Assembly: GCF_900102895.1 (NCBI RefSeq)
Contig: NZ_FNGD01000005.1
Location: forward strand, 1-64,000
Reading direction: 5' to 3'
Origin: Arthrobacter sp. ov407
Lineage (GTDB): Bacteria > Actinomycetota > Actinomycetes > Actinomycetales > Micrococcaceae
Length of the DNA: 64,000 nucleotides
Position numbers and translations under genes: made by a program. The notes beneath the pieces were generated by a model. The model did no database searches. It was given only the letters and a program-made list of their open reading frames with translations, and was not told the origin of the DNA. How positions within the stretch are numbered: position 1 is the stretch's first letter; each line of letters begins with the position of its first letter. This document shows positions 8,535-17,681 of this stretch, one piece after another.

Positions 8535-9611
8535 CTAGAGGAACCGGTCCAGCAGGCTGGCTTCGGCCATGCGGCTCAAGCCTTCCCTGACGGTCCTGGC
8601 GCGCTGGTCACCGATCCCGTCCACGGTCATGAGGTCATCGATCGTTGCCGCCATCAGGAACTGCAGGCCGCCAAAGTGGTCGACGAGCCGGTCGGCGACG
8701 GCCTTCGGCACGGCCTTGAGGCCGGAGAGCAGGCGGTAGCCGCGCGGCTGCACGACGGCGTCGAGGTTGGCCTCTCCGCCGGCGAAGCCGACGATCCCGG
8801 CGATCTTCCCAAGATCGATCAGCTCGGTTGGGCCCAGGCTTACGAGGGCCTTGACCGCGTTGTCGATGTCCTCCGCGGTTGCGGCCGCGCCCGAGTAATC
8901 GCGGATGATGACGTCACTGCCCGGGCCACGGCCCACGGTGAGCTCGTCCAGCTGCAGGGAGAGCAGGCGGCCGTCCTCGCCCAGTTCCAGGACGTACTGG
9001 GAGATTTCCTCGGAGATCCGGCGCACCATTTCCTGGCGCTGAAGCGTGACCGCGACGTCGCGAACCGTCACCATGGCCTCGATTTCCAGGGCGGAGAGTG
9101 AGCTGGTCACCTGGTCCAGGCGCGAGCGGTAGCGTTCCAGGGTTGCCAGCGCCTGGTTGGCGCGGGCCAGGACCTTCTCGGAGCCCTCCAGGACGTGGCG
9201 CAGCCCGTGCACGTACAGCGCGATGATCTGCATTGACTGGCTGACCGAAATGACCGGAACGCCCGTCTGGATGGCCACGCGTTCCGCGGTCCGGTGCCTG
9301 GTGCCCGATTCCTGCGTTTCGATGCTCGAGTCCGGGACCAGCTGGACCGCCGCGCGCAGGATGTTGCTGGCATCCTTGTCGCAGACGATGGCACCGTCCA
9401 TCTTCGCCAGTTCCCGCAGTCGGGTGGGGGAGAAGTCGATGCCGATCTCGAAGCCGCCCGAACAGATGGACTCGACGGTCCGGTCGATGCCCAGCACGAT
9501 CAGCGCGCCGGTCCGTCCCCGGAGGATGCGCTCCAGGCCGTCGCGGAGGGCGGTGCCCGGTGCCACCCTGGCCAGGGTCGCTTTCAGCGCATCTTCAGGG
9601 CTCCGAGCCAT
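8535..9611 (-). CDS. disA: DNA integrity scanning diadenylate cyclase DisA
   Basis: The 358-residue length is typical for DisA. The N-terminal DAC domain carries MDGAIVCD and GTRHRTAERVA, the two signature motifs that bind ATP and make cyclic di-AMP. A helical linker (about 150-280) and a C-terminal RuvA-like helix-hairpin-helix domain (DDLMTVDGIGDQRARTVREGL) that senses branched DNA follow. The frame extends far upstream, but the ATG at 9611 (MARSPEDALKATL) is preceded by AAGGGAT and gives the family's normal length. DisA works with RadA, whose gene lies 11 kb away. Confidence 0.95.
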   Translation of the reverse strand: MARSPEDALKATLARVAPGTALRDGLERILRGRTGALIVLGIDRTVESICSGGFEIGIDFSPTRLRELAKMDGAIVCDKDASNILRAAVQLVPDSSIETQESGTRHRTAERVAIQTGVPVISVSQSMQIIALYVHGLRHVLEGSEKVLARANQALATLERYRSRLDQVTSSLSALEIEAMVTVRDVAVTLQRQEMVRRISEEISQYVLELGEDGRLLSLQLDELTVGRGPGSDVIIRDYSGAAATAEDIDNAVKALVSLGPTELIDLGKIAGIVGFAGGEANLDAVVQPRGYRLLSGLKAVPKAVADRLVDHFGGLQFLMAATIDDLMTVDGIGDQRARTVREGLSRMAEASLLDRFL

Positions 9612-9941
9612 AGATATCCCTTCAAAGGTGCAGGCAAGAGCCTGCAAGTGCGCCGGTTTCCAGGGTCCCCCGGCAGGATCAAAAGTACTCAGTTCCCCGC
9701 TCTCCCCATGATAGGGGTAAAGCGCAGCCACTTCCGCACAGGCAAGCCTTAAAGTGGTCCATTGCAACGTGCCGCCGGGTGGCTCCGCAACGGCTGTCCC
9801 GGGTCCCGTCCGGGAAGGCATTTTGGCGCTGGATGGCCGCCCCTTCGTGCGCGGTCCGTGGCCTGCGATAAACTGGACCCTTGGGTGTACCGCGGGCTCT
9901 CCGCGCCGTGACCCGTCCACAGCCGCAGCGAAAGTAGCCTC
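9612..9941. other. Divergent intergenic region of disA and prfC
   Basis: This 330-bp stretch must hold the promoters of disA (leftward) and prfC (rightward). No gene is supported. A short inverted repeat CCACTT/AAGTGG spans about 9729-9758. No recognised operator was found. Confidence 0.45.
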
Positions 9942-11555
9942 GTGTCTCAAGAAGTCCTCAGCCCCGCCCGAGTCCAGGAGATTCACAAGCAGGCGGCCCG
10001 GCGCCGGACTTTCGCGGTCATTTCGCACCCCGACGCCGGCAAATCCACCCTGACGGAGGCCCTCGCGCTGCACGCAAAGGTGATCGGCACTGCCGGCGCC
10101 TCCAGCGGCAAGGCCAACCGCAAGGAGACGGTCTCGGACTGGATGCAGATGGAAAAGGACCGCGGCATCTCCATCAGCTCCGCCGCGCTGCAGTTCGGCT
10201 ACCGGGACACAGTCATCAACCTCCTGGACACCCCGGGCCACGCGGACTTCTCCGAAGACACCTACCGCGTGCTCGCGGCCGTGGACTGCGCCGTCATGCT
10301 GGTCGACGCTGCCAAGGGCCTGGAAACCCAGACCATGAAGCTCTTCGAGGTCTGCAAGCAGCGCAACCTGCCAATCATCACGGTCATCAACAAGTGGGAC
10401 CGGCCCGGCCTGGACGCCCTGGCCCTCATGGACGAGATCACCGAGCGCACCGGACTGCAGCCCATGCCGCTGACCTGGGCCGTGGGCATCTCCGGGGACT
10501 TCCGCGGCGTCTGGGACCTGCGCAATGACCGCTTCGCGCAGTTCAAGCGCAACAACTCCGGCGCCAACATCGCCCTCACCGAGTACTTCACGCCGGACGA
10601 GGCCGCGGCCAGCCAGGGCGAGGACTGGTCCAACGCCGTGGACGAGGCCGGGCTGGTCATCGAATCCAACCTGGCGTTCGACGTCGAGGCCTTCCACGCC
10701 GGCAAGGCGACGCCGGTCCTCTTCAGCTCGGCCGCGCTGAACTTCGGTGTTAAGGAAATCCTGGACGCCCTCGTCGATTTTGCCCCGCCCGCCGCCCCGC
10801 GGCCCGACGTCGAAGGTGAGCCCCGCCCGGTCGATGCCCCGTTCGCCGGATTCGTCTTCAAGGTCCAGGCCGGCATGAACAAGGCCCACCGCGACCACGT
10901 TGCCTTCATCCGTGTCTGCTCCGGCATGTTCGAGCGCGGCATGGTGGTCACCCAGACCCGGACAGGGAAATCCTTCGCCACCAAATACGCCCAGCAGGTC
11001 TTCGGCCGCGAACGCGAGGTGATCGACGAGGCATTCCCGGGCGACGTGGTTGGCCTGGTGAACGCCTCCTCCCTCCGCGTGGGGGACAGCCTGTTCCTGG
11101 ACCAGCCCGTGGAGTTCCCCGCGATCCCGCTGTTCGCCCCGGAACACTTCCAGGTGGCGCGCTCCAAGGACCCGAGCCGGTTCAAGCAGTTCCGCCGCGG
11201 CATCGAACAACTCGAGCACGAGGGCGTCATCCAGGTGCTCCGCTCCGACATCCGCGGTGACCAGGCGCCCGTTCTTGCCGCCGTCGGCCCCATGCAGTTC
11301 GAAGTGGTCGAAGACCGCATGGCGCACGACTTCAGCGCCCCGATGCGGCTGGAACGACTCCCGTATTCCATGGCCCGGATCTCGACCGCCGACGCCATGC
11401 CGGCGCTGGCCAACGTCCCCGGCGCAGAAGTCCTGTTGCGCTCCGACGGGGAATACCTGGCCCTGTTCAACGACGTCTGGGCCCTGCGCCGGATCGAAAA
11501 GAACCACCCTGACCTCACCCTGGTGCCGATCGGGACGCACAACCCCGCAAAATAA
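9942..11555 (+). CDS. prfC: Peptide chain release factor 3 (RF3)
   Basis: The 537-residue GTPase has the G-domain motifs SHPDAGKSTLTEALAL (G1), DTPGHADFSEDTYR (G3) and VINKWDRPG (G4), then the EF-G-like domains II and III, with RF3-specific stretches such as IPLFAPEHFQVARSKDPSRFKQFRRGI. RF3 recycles RF1/RF2 from the ribosome after peptide release. Its length and the lack of domain IV separate it from EF-G. The start is GTG at 9942. The disA gene runs divergently upstream. Confidence 0.95.
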   Translation: MSQEVLSPARVQEIHKQAARRRTFAVISHPDAGKSTLTEALALHAKVIGTAGASSGKANRKETVSDWMQMEKDRGISISSAALQFGYRDTVINLLDTPGHADFSEDTYRVLAAVDCAVMLVDAAKGLETQTMKLFEVCKQRNLPIITVINKWDRPGLDALALMDEITERTGLQPMPLTWAVGISGDFRGVWDLRNDRFAQFKRNNSGANIALTEYFTPDEAAASQGEDWSNAVDEAGLVIESNLAFDVEAFHAGKATPVLFSSAALNFGVKEILDALVDFAPPAAPRPDVEGEPRPVDAPFAGFVFKVQAGMNKAHRDHVAFIRVCSGMFERGMVVTQTRTGKSFATKYAQQVFGREREVIDEAFPGDVVGLVNASSLRVGDSLFLDQPVEFPAIPLFAPEHFQVARSKDPSRFKQFRRGIEQLEHEGVIQVLRSDIRGDQAPVLAAVGPMQFEVVEDRMAHDFSAPMRLERLPYSMARISTADAMPALANVPGAEVLLRSDGEYLALFNDVWALRRIEKNHPDLTLVPIGTHNPAK

Positions 11556-11621
11556 CGCAAGGCGCCGGACCGAAAAAACCCTGGAACGTCTTCCGGAATC
11601 CGGTTTCCGCGTTATCATAAG

Positions 11622-11633
11622 TAAGCTTGCTTA
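11622..11633. promoter_or_regulatory. TAAGC-type palindrome upstream of the Ser/Thr kinase gene
   Basis: TAAGCTTGCTTA, flanked by further AT-rich symmetry (ATAAG...CTTAT from 11617 to 11634), lies 87 bp upstream of the kinase start. It differs by one central base from TAAGCATGCTTA and resembles the palindromes found before the GlsB-like and DUF6458 genes in this window. Confidence 0.5.
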
Positions 11634-11720
11634 TTATGCGGGTGCCGGGACCAGTTTTCCGGCTTCGGACTGATCCGCCCGATTCCAGCGGCGGCCCCAT
11701 TAGAGGGACCACGTAAAACT

Positions 11721-13088
11721 TTGACAACCATGGACCCCGGTTTCCTGCTCAGCGGGCGCTACCGGATCGAAGAACTCATTGGCCGGGGCAGCCAATCCAG
11801 TGTGTACCGTGCCACGGACGAGGTCCTGGGGCGCGAAGTGGCAGTCAAACTTTTCCGCGACGGCACTGTGGACGAAGAACGGACCCGCAGGCAACTCGAC
11901 GAAGTGCGGATCCTGGCAGGGATGGCCCACCACGCCCTCGTGACACTGTTCGACGCCGGGACAGACCTCAGTGACCCGAACCGCCGGCTCAGCTTCCTGG
12001 TGATGGAACTGGTCCGCGGCCCCGACCTGCGTCGCCGCTCGGCCGAGGGCCCGCTTTCGGCGGCCCACATGGCCCTGATCGGACACGATCTCGCCGACGG
12101 ACTGGCGCACATCCACCACCACGGCATCATCCACCGGGACGTCAAGCCGGCCAACATCCTGCTCGTGGACTACAGCGCCGAGGACCGGCGCCCCCGCGCC
12201 AAACTCAGCGACTTCGGGGTGGCCATCACCATCCGCGAAGGCCACTGCGGCGACCCCGACGATAGCTCTGGCACCCCGGCCTACCTCAGCCCCGAGCAGG
12301 CCGCCGGCGAACCGGCCGGCCCCGCCAGCGATGTCTATTCACTGGGGCTGGTCCTGCTGGAAGGCCTGACCGGGAAAATGGCGTACCCGGGCGCGCCTGT
12401 CCAGTCCGCCCTGGCCCGGCTGCTCCAGGACCCGCAGATCCCCGAAGAGCTCGCGCCGATGTGGGCGACGCTGCTGACCTCCATGCTGGACCGGGATCCG
12501 GCGGGCCGGCCGCCGGCCCGGGAAGTGTCCCTGGCCCTGCGCCAGGAAGCCATCAATGGCACTGGGCGCCACCGCCGTGACCGGGCCGCGCTGCTGACCG
12601 ACGAAGACGGGCGCATGCAGGCGGTCGAGCGGTACCGGATCCTCGACACCCCGGCGGATGGCGCCTTCGACCGGATCGCGGCGCTGGCCGCACGCATGTT
12701 CTCGGTGCCCGTGGCGATTGTCAGCGTTGTGGACCACGACCGCATCTGGTTCAAGTCCCACCACGGCACGGACGTCACGGAGATCGGCCGGGATCCCGGG
12801 TTGTGCGCCTCCGCCGTCTTGCAGGGCGATGCCTGGATTGTCCGGGACGCCCTCAACGATCCCCGGACGCTGTCCAATCCCCTCGTAGCCGGCGAGTTCG
12901 GCCTGCAGTTCTACGCCGGGGTGCCGCTGCGCACTCCGGACGGCTACAACCTGGGCACCTTGTGCATCCTGGACCGTGAGCCCCGCGAGTTCAGCGATGA
13001 GGACACTGCTGTGCTGGAGGACCTGGCGGCGCTCGTGATGCACGACCTGGAACTGCGGCTTCACAGCCGCCGGGCGCTCGCCGGGTGA
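11721..13088 (+). CDS. Soluble Ser/Thr protein kinase with C-terminal GAF domain
   Basis: Residues about 10-275 form a Hanks-type kinase: GRGSQSSVY glycine loop, Lys43 in VAVKLF, Asp140 in HRDVKPANIL, Asp164 in SDFGVA and a TPAYLSPEQ activation segment end. Residues about 300-445 form a GAF domain (RYRILDTPADGAFDRIAALAARMF through YAGVPLRTPDGYNLGTLC). There is no membrane segment and no PASTA repeat, unlike PknB. The GAF domain is of the kind usually attached to histidine kinases or diguanylate cyclases, so a small ligand or redox cue may control the kinase; that is inference. TTG at 11721 or ATG at 11730 starts the protein; numbering is from TTG. Confidence 0.88.
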   Translation: MTTMDPGFLLSGRYRIEELIGRGSQSSVYRATDEVLGREVAVKLFRDGTVDEERTRRQLDEVRILAGMAHHALVTLFDAGTDLSDPNRRLSFLVMELVRGPDLRRRSAEGPLSAAHMALIGHDLADGLAHIHHHGIIHRDVKPANILLVDYSAEDRRPRAKLSDFGVAITIREGHCGDPDDSSGTPAYLSPEQAAGEPAGPASDVYSLGLVLLEGLTGKMAYPGAPVQSALARLLQDPQIPEELAPMWATLLTSMLDRDPAGRPPAREVSLALRQEAINGTGRHRRDRAALLTDEDGRMQAVERYRILDTPADGAFDRIAALAARMFSVPVAIVSVVDHDRIWFKSHHGTDVTEIGRDPGLCASAVLQGDAWIVRDALNDPRTLSNPLVAGEFGLQFYAGVPLRTPDGYNLGTLCILDREPREFSDEDTAVLEDLAALVMHDLELRLHSRRALAG

Positions 13089-13126
13089 TCCGGGCACGCC
13101 TACCGGCGCCGCCGCGGCCTCCGAAG

Positions 13127-13149
13127 GCGGGTGCCGACGTCGGACACCC
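13127..13149. terminator. Hairpin between the convergent kinase and PucR genes
   Basis: CGGGTGCCGA pairs with TCGGACACCCG, with one bulged base, in the 85-bp gap between two convergent stop codons. No T-tract is seen, so this is tentative. Confidence 0.35.
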
Positions 13150-13173
13150 GGCACCCGGGGCAAGGCGGGCCGC

Positions 13174-14382
13174 CTACCGCCGGCCGGCGTGCAGGGCCAG
13201 TTCGAGTTCGAAGCGCGCAGTCGGATCCTCGAGGGCGTCGCCGAAGAGCTCGCGCAGCTGCGCGGCCCGGTAGCCCACGGTCTGGGGGTGGATTCCGAGC
13301 TCGGCGGCCACGGGTGCGCGCTGGCCCCAGTGGCGCAGCCAGGAGAGCAGGGTTTCGGCGAGCCGCTCGCGTTGCGCGGGCCGGAGCCCTTCCAGGGGCG
13401 CGAGCCGGCGGGTGGCCAGTTCGGTGATCGCCGAGGGTTCCGCTCCGAGAATCACCTGCGCAAGGTGCTCGTCGGCCCAGATCGGGGGATCGTCCGGCCC
13501 TTCGCGCGGAGGCAGCGCCGCGGCGGCCAGCACGGCCAGCCGCAGTGAATCCGGAACCCTCTCCCAGCCGACAGACGGCCCCACGGCAGCACCGCGCCCC
13601 TTCAGGGCGCGGTCCAGATCCTCCCGGGCGGACCGCGAATTCCGCGCCGGCACAAGGGCCACGGCGTCGGTCTCGCGCTCAATCACAAGGGTGCCAGGAC
13701 CCAGACGCAGCCGCAGGCCGGCCGCCCGGTCCAACGGAAGCGTCACCACCGCAATGCGCTGCGGCAGGGACCAGTCCGCCATCGCCGCCGTCTGGCGGAG
13801 GGCCGCCTCGTCGGCCTGGCCGAGCAGGAGCAGGTCCAGCAGTCCGGTGCGGCGCCGGTCCACCGCTCCGGCGCGTTCGGATTGTTCAAAGGCGTAGGCC
13901 TCGGCACTGACCGCCGACAGCTCATCGATGTACGCGAGGATCGATTCGCCCAGATCCACCACGACGCCCTGGCCCAGATGGTGTTCCACTGAGACTTTGG
14001 ACATCTCCCGGAAGGTCACGCGGGCACCCATCCGGTAGGCGCTCAGGAGCGCGTCCATGCTCCGCCCCTGCCGGAACTCGCCGCTGCCCAGCCCGGCCAC
14101 CAGCTCCCGGCTTTCCTCGGACAACGCCGGCAGCCGGGTCCCGGGCAGTTGCAGGAACCGGTCCAGCGCAGCGGCCACGCCCCTCCTCAGGCCCCTGCCA
14201 AAGCGCCCCTCAATCGGCCTGGCGTACGCCGGAACGAGCTGCGGGACGGCCGCGATGATCGCCTCGACGATGCCGGGCATCCTGGGACGCAGCATGTCGC
14301 TGACCTCCCGCGGCAGGGCCAGCCACGGGGGTTCGTGGGCGGGGGCGGGGCCGGCGGGCTCCCGGGCAGGGGATGCGTTCAT
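13174..14382 (-). CDS. PucR/CdaR-family transcriptional regulator
   Basis: The C-terminal about 60 residues form the PucR-type helix-turn-helix (LLSWLRHWGQRAPVAAELGIHPQTVGYRAAQLRELFG). The N-terminal half (about 1-190) resembles the RsbT co-antagonist-like helical domain often fused to it, and the centre is GGDEF-like but without a GGDEF motif. The ATG at 14382 (MNASPAREP) gives 402 residues; the frame stays open upstream but no better start is seen. It is divergent from the ferredoxin reductase-desaturase pair with 97 bp between start codons, so it probably controls that operon in response to membrane state; the effector is unknown. Confidence 0.85.
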   Translation of the reverse strand: MNASPAREPAGPAPAHEPPWLALPREVSDMLRPRMPGIVEAIIAAVPQLVPAYARPIEGRFGRGLRRGVAAALDRFLQLPGTRLPALSEESRELVAGLGSGEFRQGRSMDALLSAYRMGARVTFREMSKVSVEHHLGQGVVVDLGESILAYIDELSAVSAEAYAFEQSERAGAVDRRRTGLLDLLLLGQADEAALRQTAAMADWSLPQRIAVVTLPLDRAAGLRLRLGPGTLVIERETDAVALVPARNSRSAREDLDRALKGRGAAVGPSVGWERVPDSLRLAVLAAAALPPREGPDDPPIWADEHLAQVILGAEPSAITELATRRLAPLEGLRPAQRERLAETLLSWLRHWGQRAPVAAELGIHPQTVGYRAAQLRELFGDALEDPTARFELELALHAGRR

Positions 14383-14479
14383 GGACAATCCGATGAGTTG
14401 TTGCGGCGGGATAGTTTTCTCAAGTCGATCGTATGCCTTGGGTGAAGAAGTATGACGCAATCTGACATAAGCTTGATGA
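14383..14479. promoter_or_regulatory. Shared promoter region of the PucR-type regulator and the reductase-desaturase operon
   Basis: This is the only gap between two divergent genes. It is AT-richer than its surroundings and contains TATGACGCAATCTGACATAA shortly before the reductase start. No exact operator could be assigned. Confidence 0.45.
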
Positions 14480-15562
14480 ATGATCCGGCTCCGTAAGCTG
14501 GCGCGCGCCGCATCTCTACTGACCACCCCCCTAGCTCCAGAAGACATTCTGTCGCTGTTCAATCCTGTGTTTTCCGCCCGCCAATTGCGCGGTGTGGTTA
14601 CCAAGGTGGTTCCAGAAACGGCCGATTCCGCCACCATTTTCTTCCGTCCCGGCCGCGGCTGGCAAGCGCATCTTGCCGGCCAGTGGGCCCGTATTGGCGT
14701 CGAGCTCGACGGCGTCCGCCACTGGCGGTCCTATTCGCTCAGCGCCCCCGCCGGGCAGGACCCGGCAATTACTGTTTCCGATATGGGCGCTGTCTCGGGG
14801 GCCCTCGTGCGCGGCACCAAACCCGGCGATGTCCTGTTCCTGGCGCCTCCGCAAGGCGACTTCGTCCTGCCCGAACACCCCCGCCCGCTGCTCATGCTGA
14901 CAGCCGGCAGCGGAATCACGCCGGTGATGTCGATGATCCGCACCCTGGTCCCGCACCGTCCCGACTCCGACGTCGTCCTGATCCACACCGCCCGCACCGC
15001 CGCGGATGCCATCTTCCGCGAAGAGCTCGCGGAGCTCGCCGACCAGTTCCCGAACTTCCGGGTCACACACTGGTTTACCGGCGGGCATGGCCGGCTGGAC
15101 TTCACCTCCGCCTCCGACCTGGACCGGCTGTGCCCGGACTGGCGGCAGCGCGCAGCGTACGCTTGCGGCCCGGAAGGCTTCCTCGACGATGCCGAGACGC
15201 TATGGGAAGCAGAAGCCGCCGAGGCCCCTGAAGCCCCGTCGGCCGTGGAAGGCTCACTGACGATCGAACGCTTCAGCACGAAGCTCGCCGGCGGGGAAGG
15301 GCACGACGGCGGCCTGGTCACGTTCGAGGCGTCGGACCGCGAAGTCGAAGCCGACGGCGACACGCCGCTGCTCGATGTCGGCGAGGACGCCGGCATCCTG
15401 ATGCCCAGCGGCTGCCGCATGGGCATCTGCCACAGCTGCCTCATCCCACTCCGGGCCGGCCACGTTCGTGACCTGCGCACCGACGAAGTCCATGGCGAGC
15501 CCGGCCAACTAATCCAGACGTGTGTTTCGGCAGCCGCCGGACCCGTTAACCTCGACCTCTAA
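14480..15562 (+). CDS. Ferredoxin reductase with FAD, NAD(P)H and 2Fe-2S domains (desaturase electron donor)
   Basis: The 360-residue protein has an FAD-binding barrel with RSYSLS (about residue 77), a nucleotide-binding domain with LTAGSGITPVMSMIRTL and YACGPEGFLDDAE, and a C-terminal plant-type 2Fe-2S domain with Cys-x4-Cys-x2-Cys (CRMGICHSC) and a distal Cys in QTCVS. This order matches Rv3230c, the electron donor of DesA3 in Mycobacterium. The desaturase gene follows 13 bp downstream, so this protein probably passes NADPH electrons to it at the membrane. The start ATG lies at 14480. Confidence 0.9.
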   Translation: MIRLRKLARAASLLTTPLAPEDILSLFNPVFSARQLRGVVTKVVPETADSATIFFRPGRGWQAHLAGQWARIGVELDGVRHWRSYSLSAPAGQDPAITVSDMGAVSGALVRGTKPGDVLFLAPPQGDFVLPEHPRPLLMLTAGSGITPVMSMIRTLVPHRPDSDVVLIHTARTAADAIFREELAELADQFPNFRVTHWFTGGHGRLDFTSASDLDRLCPDWRQRAAYACGPEGFLDDAETLWEAEAAEAPEAPSAVEGSLTIERFSTKLAGGEGHDGGLVTFEASDREVEADGDTPLLDVGEDAGILMPSGCRMGICHSCLIPLRAGHVRDLRTDEVHGEPGQLIQTCVSAAAGPVNLDL

Positions 15563-15575
15563 GGAGTACCACCGC

Positions 15576-16778
15576 ATGACGATTGTTTCCGACAAGCCCG
15601 ACGTATCCGAGGAAGCTCCCAAGGGCGACCCTTCCCCAAGCAAAGCGTCCGCTGCCGTAAAGACGCGGCCCGGCGCCCTCGCCGAGTCCGGCAGCCCGCT
15701 GGTCCGTCCGGACGCGGCGGCGCACCTCTCTGACGAGCAGGTCGCCGAGCTCGGCCGCGAACTCGACGCCATCAAGGACGACATCCTCGCCAAGCGCGGC
15801 GCCAGCGACGCGGCGTACATCCGCCGGGTGATCAAGGTCCAGCGCGGGCTTGAGATCACCGGCCGCGCCACCCTTCTGGTGAGCAAGCACAAAGCAGCCT
15901 GGGTCGCCGGCACGGCGATGCTTAGCTTCGCTAAGATCCTGGAAAACATGGAACTGGGCCACAATATCCTGCACGGCCAGTGGGACTGGATGCGGGACCC
16001 GGACATCCACTCCACCACCTGGGACTGGGACTTCGTCACCCCGACGCGATCCTGGCAGCACACCCACAACGACCTGCACCACCGGTGGACGAACGTCGTG
16101 GGCAAGGACAATGACATCGGATACAACCTGCTGCGGATGGATCCGTCCCAGGAATGGAAGCCCTTCAATCTGGGCAATCCGCTGTATAACGCGATCCTAG
16201 CGCCAGTCTTCGAATGGGGCATCGCACTCTACGATCTTGAATTGCCTGACTACAAGGAGGGCAAGAAGAGCAAGGAGGCCATGACCCGCGACCTCAAGGC
16301 GCTGGGGCTTAAGGCCCTGAAGCAGTTCACCAAGGACTATGCCGCCACACCGGCCGTCGCCATGTTGACCGGCTCGGGCAAGCAGGCGCTGTATGGCACC
16401 TTGACCGCCAACGCGGTCCGGAACGTCTGGGCCCACGCGATTATTTTCTGCGGGCATTTCCCCGACGGCACCGACACCTTCACCGAAGAGATGGTCGAAG
16501 GCGAAACCCGCGGCGACTGGTATGTCCGGCAGATGATCGGATCGGCCAACATTTCCGGGTCCAAGTTCATGCACCTGATGAGCGGCAACCTCTCGCACCA
16601 GATCGAGCACCACCTGTTCCCGGACCTGCCATCGAACCGCTACGCCGAAGTGGCACCTAAGGTGCAGGAGATCTGCAAGCGCTACGGACTGCCGTACACC
16701 ACCGGGCCGCTGCTGAAGCAGGTCGGCTCCACCTGGGCCAAGGTCTTCAAGCTGGCCCTGCCTCCGAAGAAGGCCTAG
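15576..16778 (+). CDS. Membrane fatty acid desaturase (acyl-CoA/acyl-lipid, DesA3-like)
   Basis: The three histidine boxes of the di-iron desaturases are visible: His129-NIL-His133, His164-NDL-His168-His169 and His341-QIE-His345-His346. The ATG at 15576 is chosen because AAGGAG ends 9 bases before it; the frame is open further upstream, overlapping the reductase gene, but without a ribosome binding site. The product has 400 residues with a disordered N-terminal about 40 residues. The function is likely delta-9 desaturation of stearoyl chains at the inner membrane, fed by the preceding reductase. The regiospecificity is inferred from DesA3 context. Confidence 0.9.
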   Translation: MTIVSDKPDVSEEAPKGDPSPSKASAAVKTRPGALAESGSPLVRPDAAAHLSDEQVAELGRELDAIKDDILAKRGASDAAYIRRVIKVQRGLEITGRATLLVSKHKAAWVAGTAMLSFAKILENMELGHNILHGQWDWMRDPDIHSTTWDWDFVTPTRSWQHTHNDLHHRWTNVVGKDNDIGYNLLRMDPSQEWKPFNLGNPLYNAILAPVFEWGIALYDLELPDYKEGKKSKEAMTRDLKALGLKALKQFTKDYAATPAVAMLTGSGKQALYGTLTANAVRNVWAHAIIFCGHFPDGTDTFTEEMVEGETRGDWYVRQMIGSANISGSKFMHLMSGNLSHQIEHHLFPDLPSNRYAEVAPKVQEICKRYGLPYTTGPLLKQVGSTWAKVFKLALPPKKA

Positions 16779-16831
16779 CCAGACAGACCCAAAAGGGCCT
16801 GAATGATCGACTGGTTTGAATGATTGACGAC

Positions 16832-16862
16832 AGGGGCGTCTGCCATCGCGGCAGGCGCCCCT
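16832..16862 (+). terminator. Terminator of the reductase-desaturase operon
   Basis: AGGGGCG pairs with CGCCCCT and CTGCC with GGCAG around a short ATCGC loop; the 3' arm continues into TTCTGC. Confidence 0.7.
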
Positions 16863-17031
16863 TCTGCATGTGGCGGAGTGGGTGGCGGCCGGTGCTGGTT
16901 TCGGGCCGACGCTTCCTCCCAGTTGCCTGCGCTGGTTCGGCCCGGCGGGAACGGGAAGCCCCGGATTTCCGGGCAGTCCCAAGCCCCGGCGGGGAAGCAA
17001 CCGGGCGGGAACGCCACACCGGGGGTGGGCG

Positions 17032-17667
17032 TCAGGGTTTGCCCGCCACACCAAGAACGTGCGCCAGCCGCGGGTTGCCGGGCAGGACCGAAAAGCCGAA
17101 GCGCTCGAGGCCCTGTACGGTGAGGCCGGCCTCCGTGATCATGGCGGCAGTGTCACGGTTCGGGTGGCATCCGCCTGCCACCCGGCTCCACAGCGGTGTG
17201 AGCAGGTCTTCGGCTGCCCCCAGCACGCGGTGTGCGGAGCGGACGTGTTCATAGAACAGCAGCAAACCGCCTGGGCGCAGGACGCGGACCACCTCCGCTA
17301 GGGCGACGGACTGGTCCGCCACGCTGCACAGCACCAAACTGGAGACGACGACGTCGACCGAGGCGTCCGCCGCAGGCAGCGATTCCGCCACGCCGTCTTT
17401 CACGGTCACAGGCACCGGTGCCTTGCTGGCGGCGGCGAGGGCCAGCCCCCGGAGTGTGGGGTCCGGTTCCAGGGCCAGCACACCGGACACCGCGGCAGGG
17501 TAGAACGGGAAGGTGGCCCCGTAGCCCGCCCCGATTTCGATGACGACGCCGTGCGCCGCTGCCACCAGCCGCCGGCGGTGCTCCGTTGCGCCGCGGGCAT
17601 CCATCCGCGGACCCACGCGGGCATAGGATTTCCCGAAGGATGAATCGCGGCGATTGATTTCCGGCAT
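17032..17667 (-). CDS. Class I SAM-dependent methyltransferase
   Basis: The protein has 211 residues. SAM-binding motif I is VIEIGAGYGATFPFYP (about residue 44), the acidic loop is LALEPDP, and motif post-I is SVDVVVSSLVLCSV followed by VLRPGGLLLFYEHV. The ATG at 17667 (MPEINRRDSSF) has a strong AGGAGG 5 bases upstream; the longer frame overlaps the copper ATPase and is rejected. It starts 14 bp after the copper ATPase stop codon, so the two are likely cotranscribed. The pattern resembles the UbiE/MenG-like and phospholipid methyltransferases; the substrate cannot be told. Confidence 0.85.
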   Translation of the reverse strand: MPEINRRDSSFGKSYARVGPRMDARGATEHRRRLVAAAHGVVIEIGAGYGATFPFYPAAVSGVLALEPDPTLRGLALAAASKAPVPVTVKDGVAESLPAADASVDVVVSSLVLCSVADQSVALAEVVRVLRPGGLLLFYEHVRSAHRVLGAAEDLLTPLWSRVAGGCHPNRDTAAMITEAGLTVQGLERFGFSVLPGNPRLAHVLGVAGKP

Positions 17668-17681
17668 GGGGCCTCCTACGG

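Noticed and set aside
9612..11618. A 1027-residue minus-strand frame that continues from disA through the whole prfC gene
   Set aside because: The part beyond 9611 lies antisense to the well-supported prfC gene, has the amino acid make-up of a GC-rich shadow frame, and DisA has its normal length from ATG 9611.
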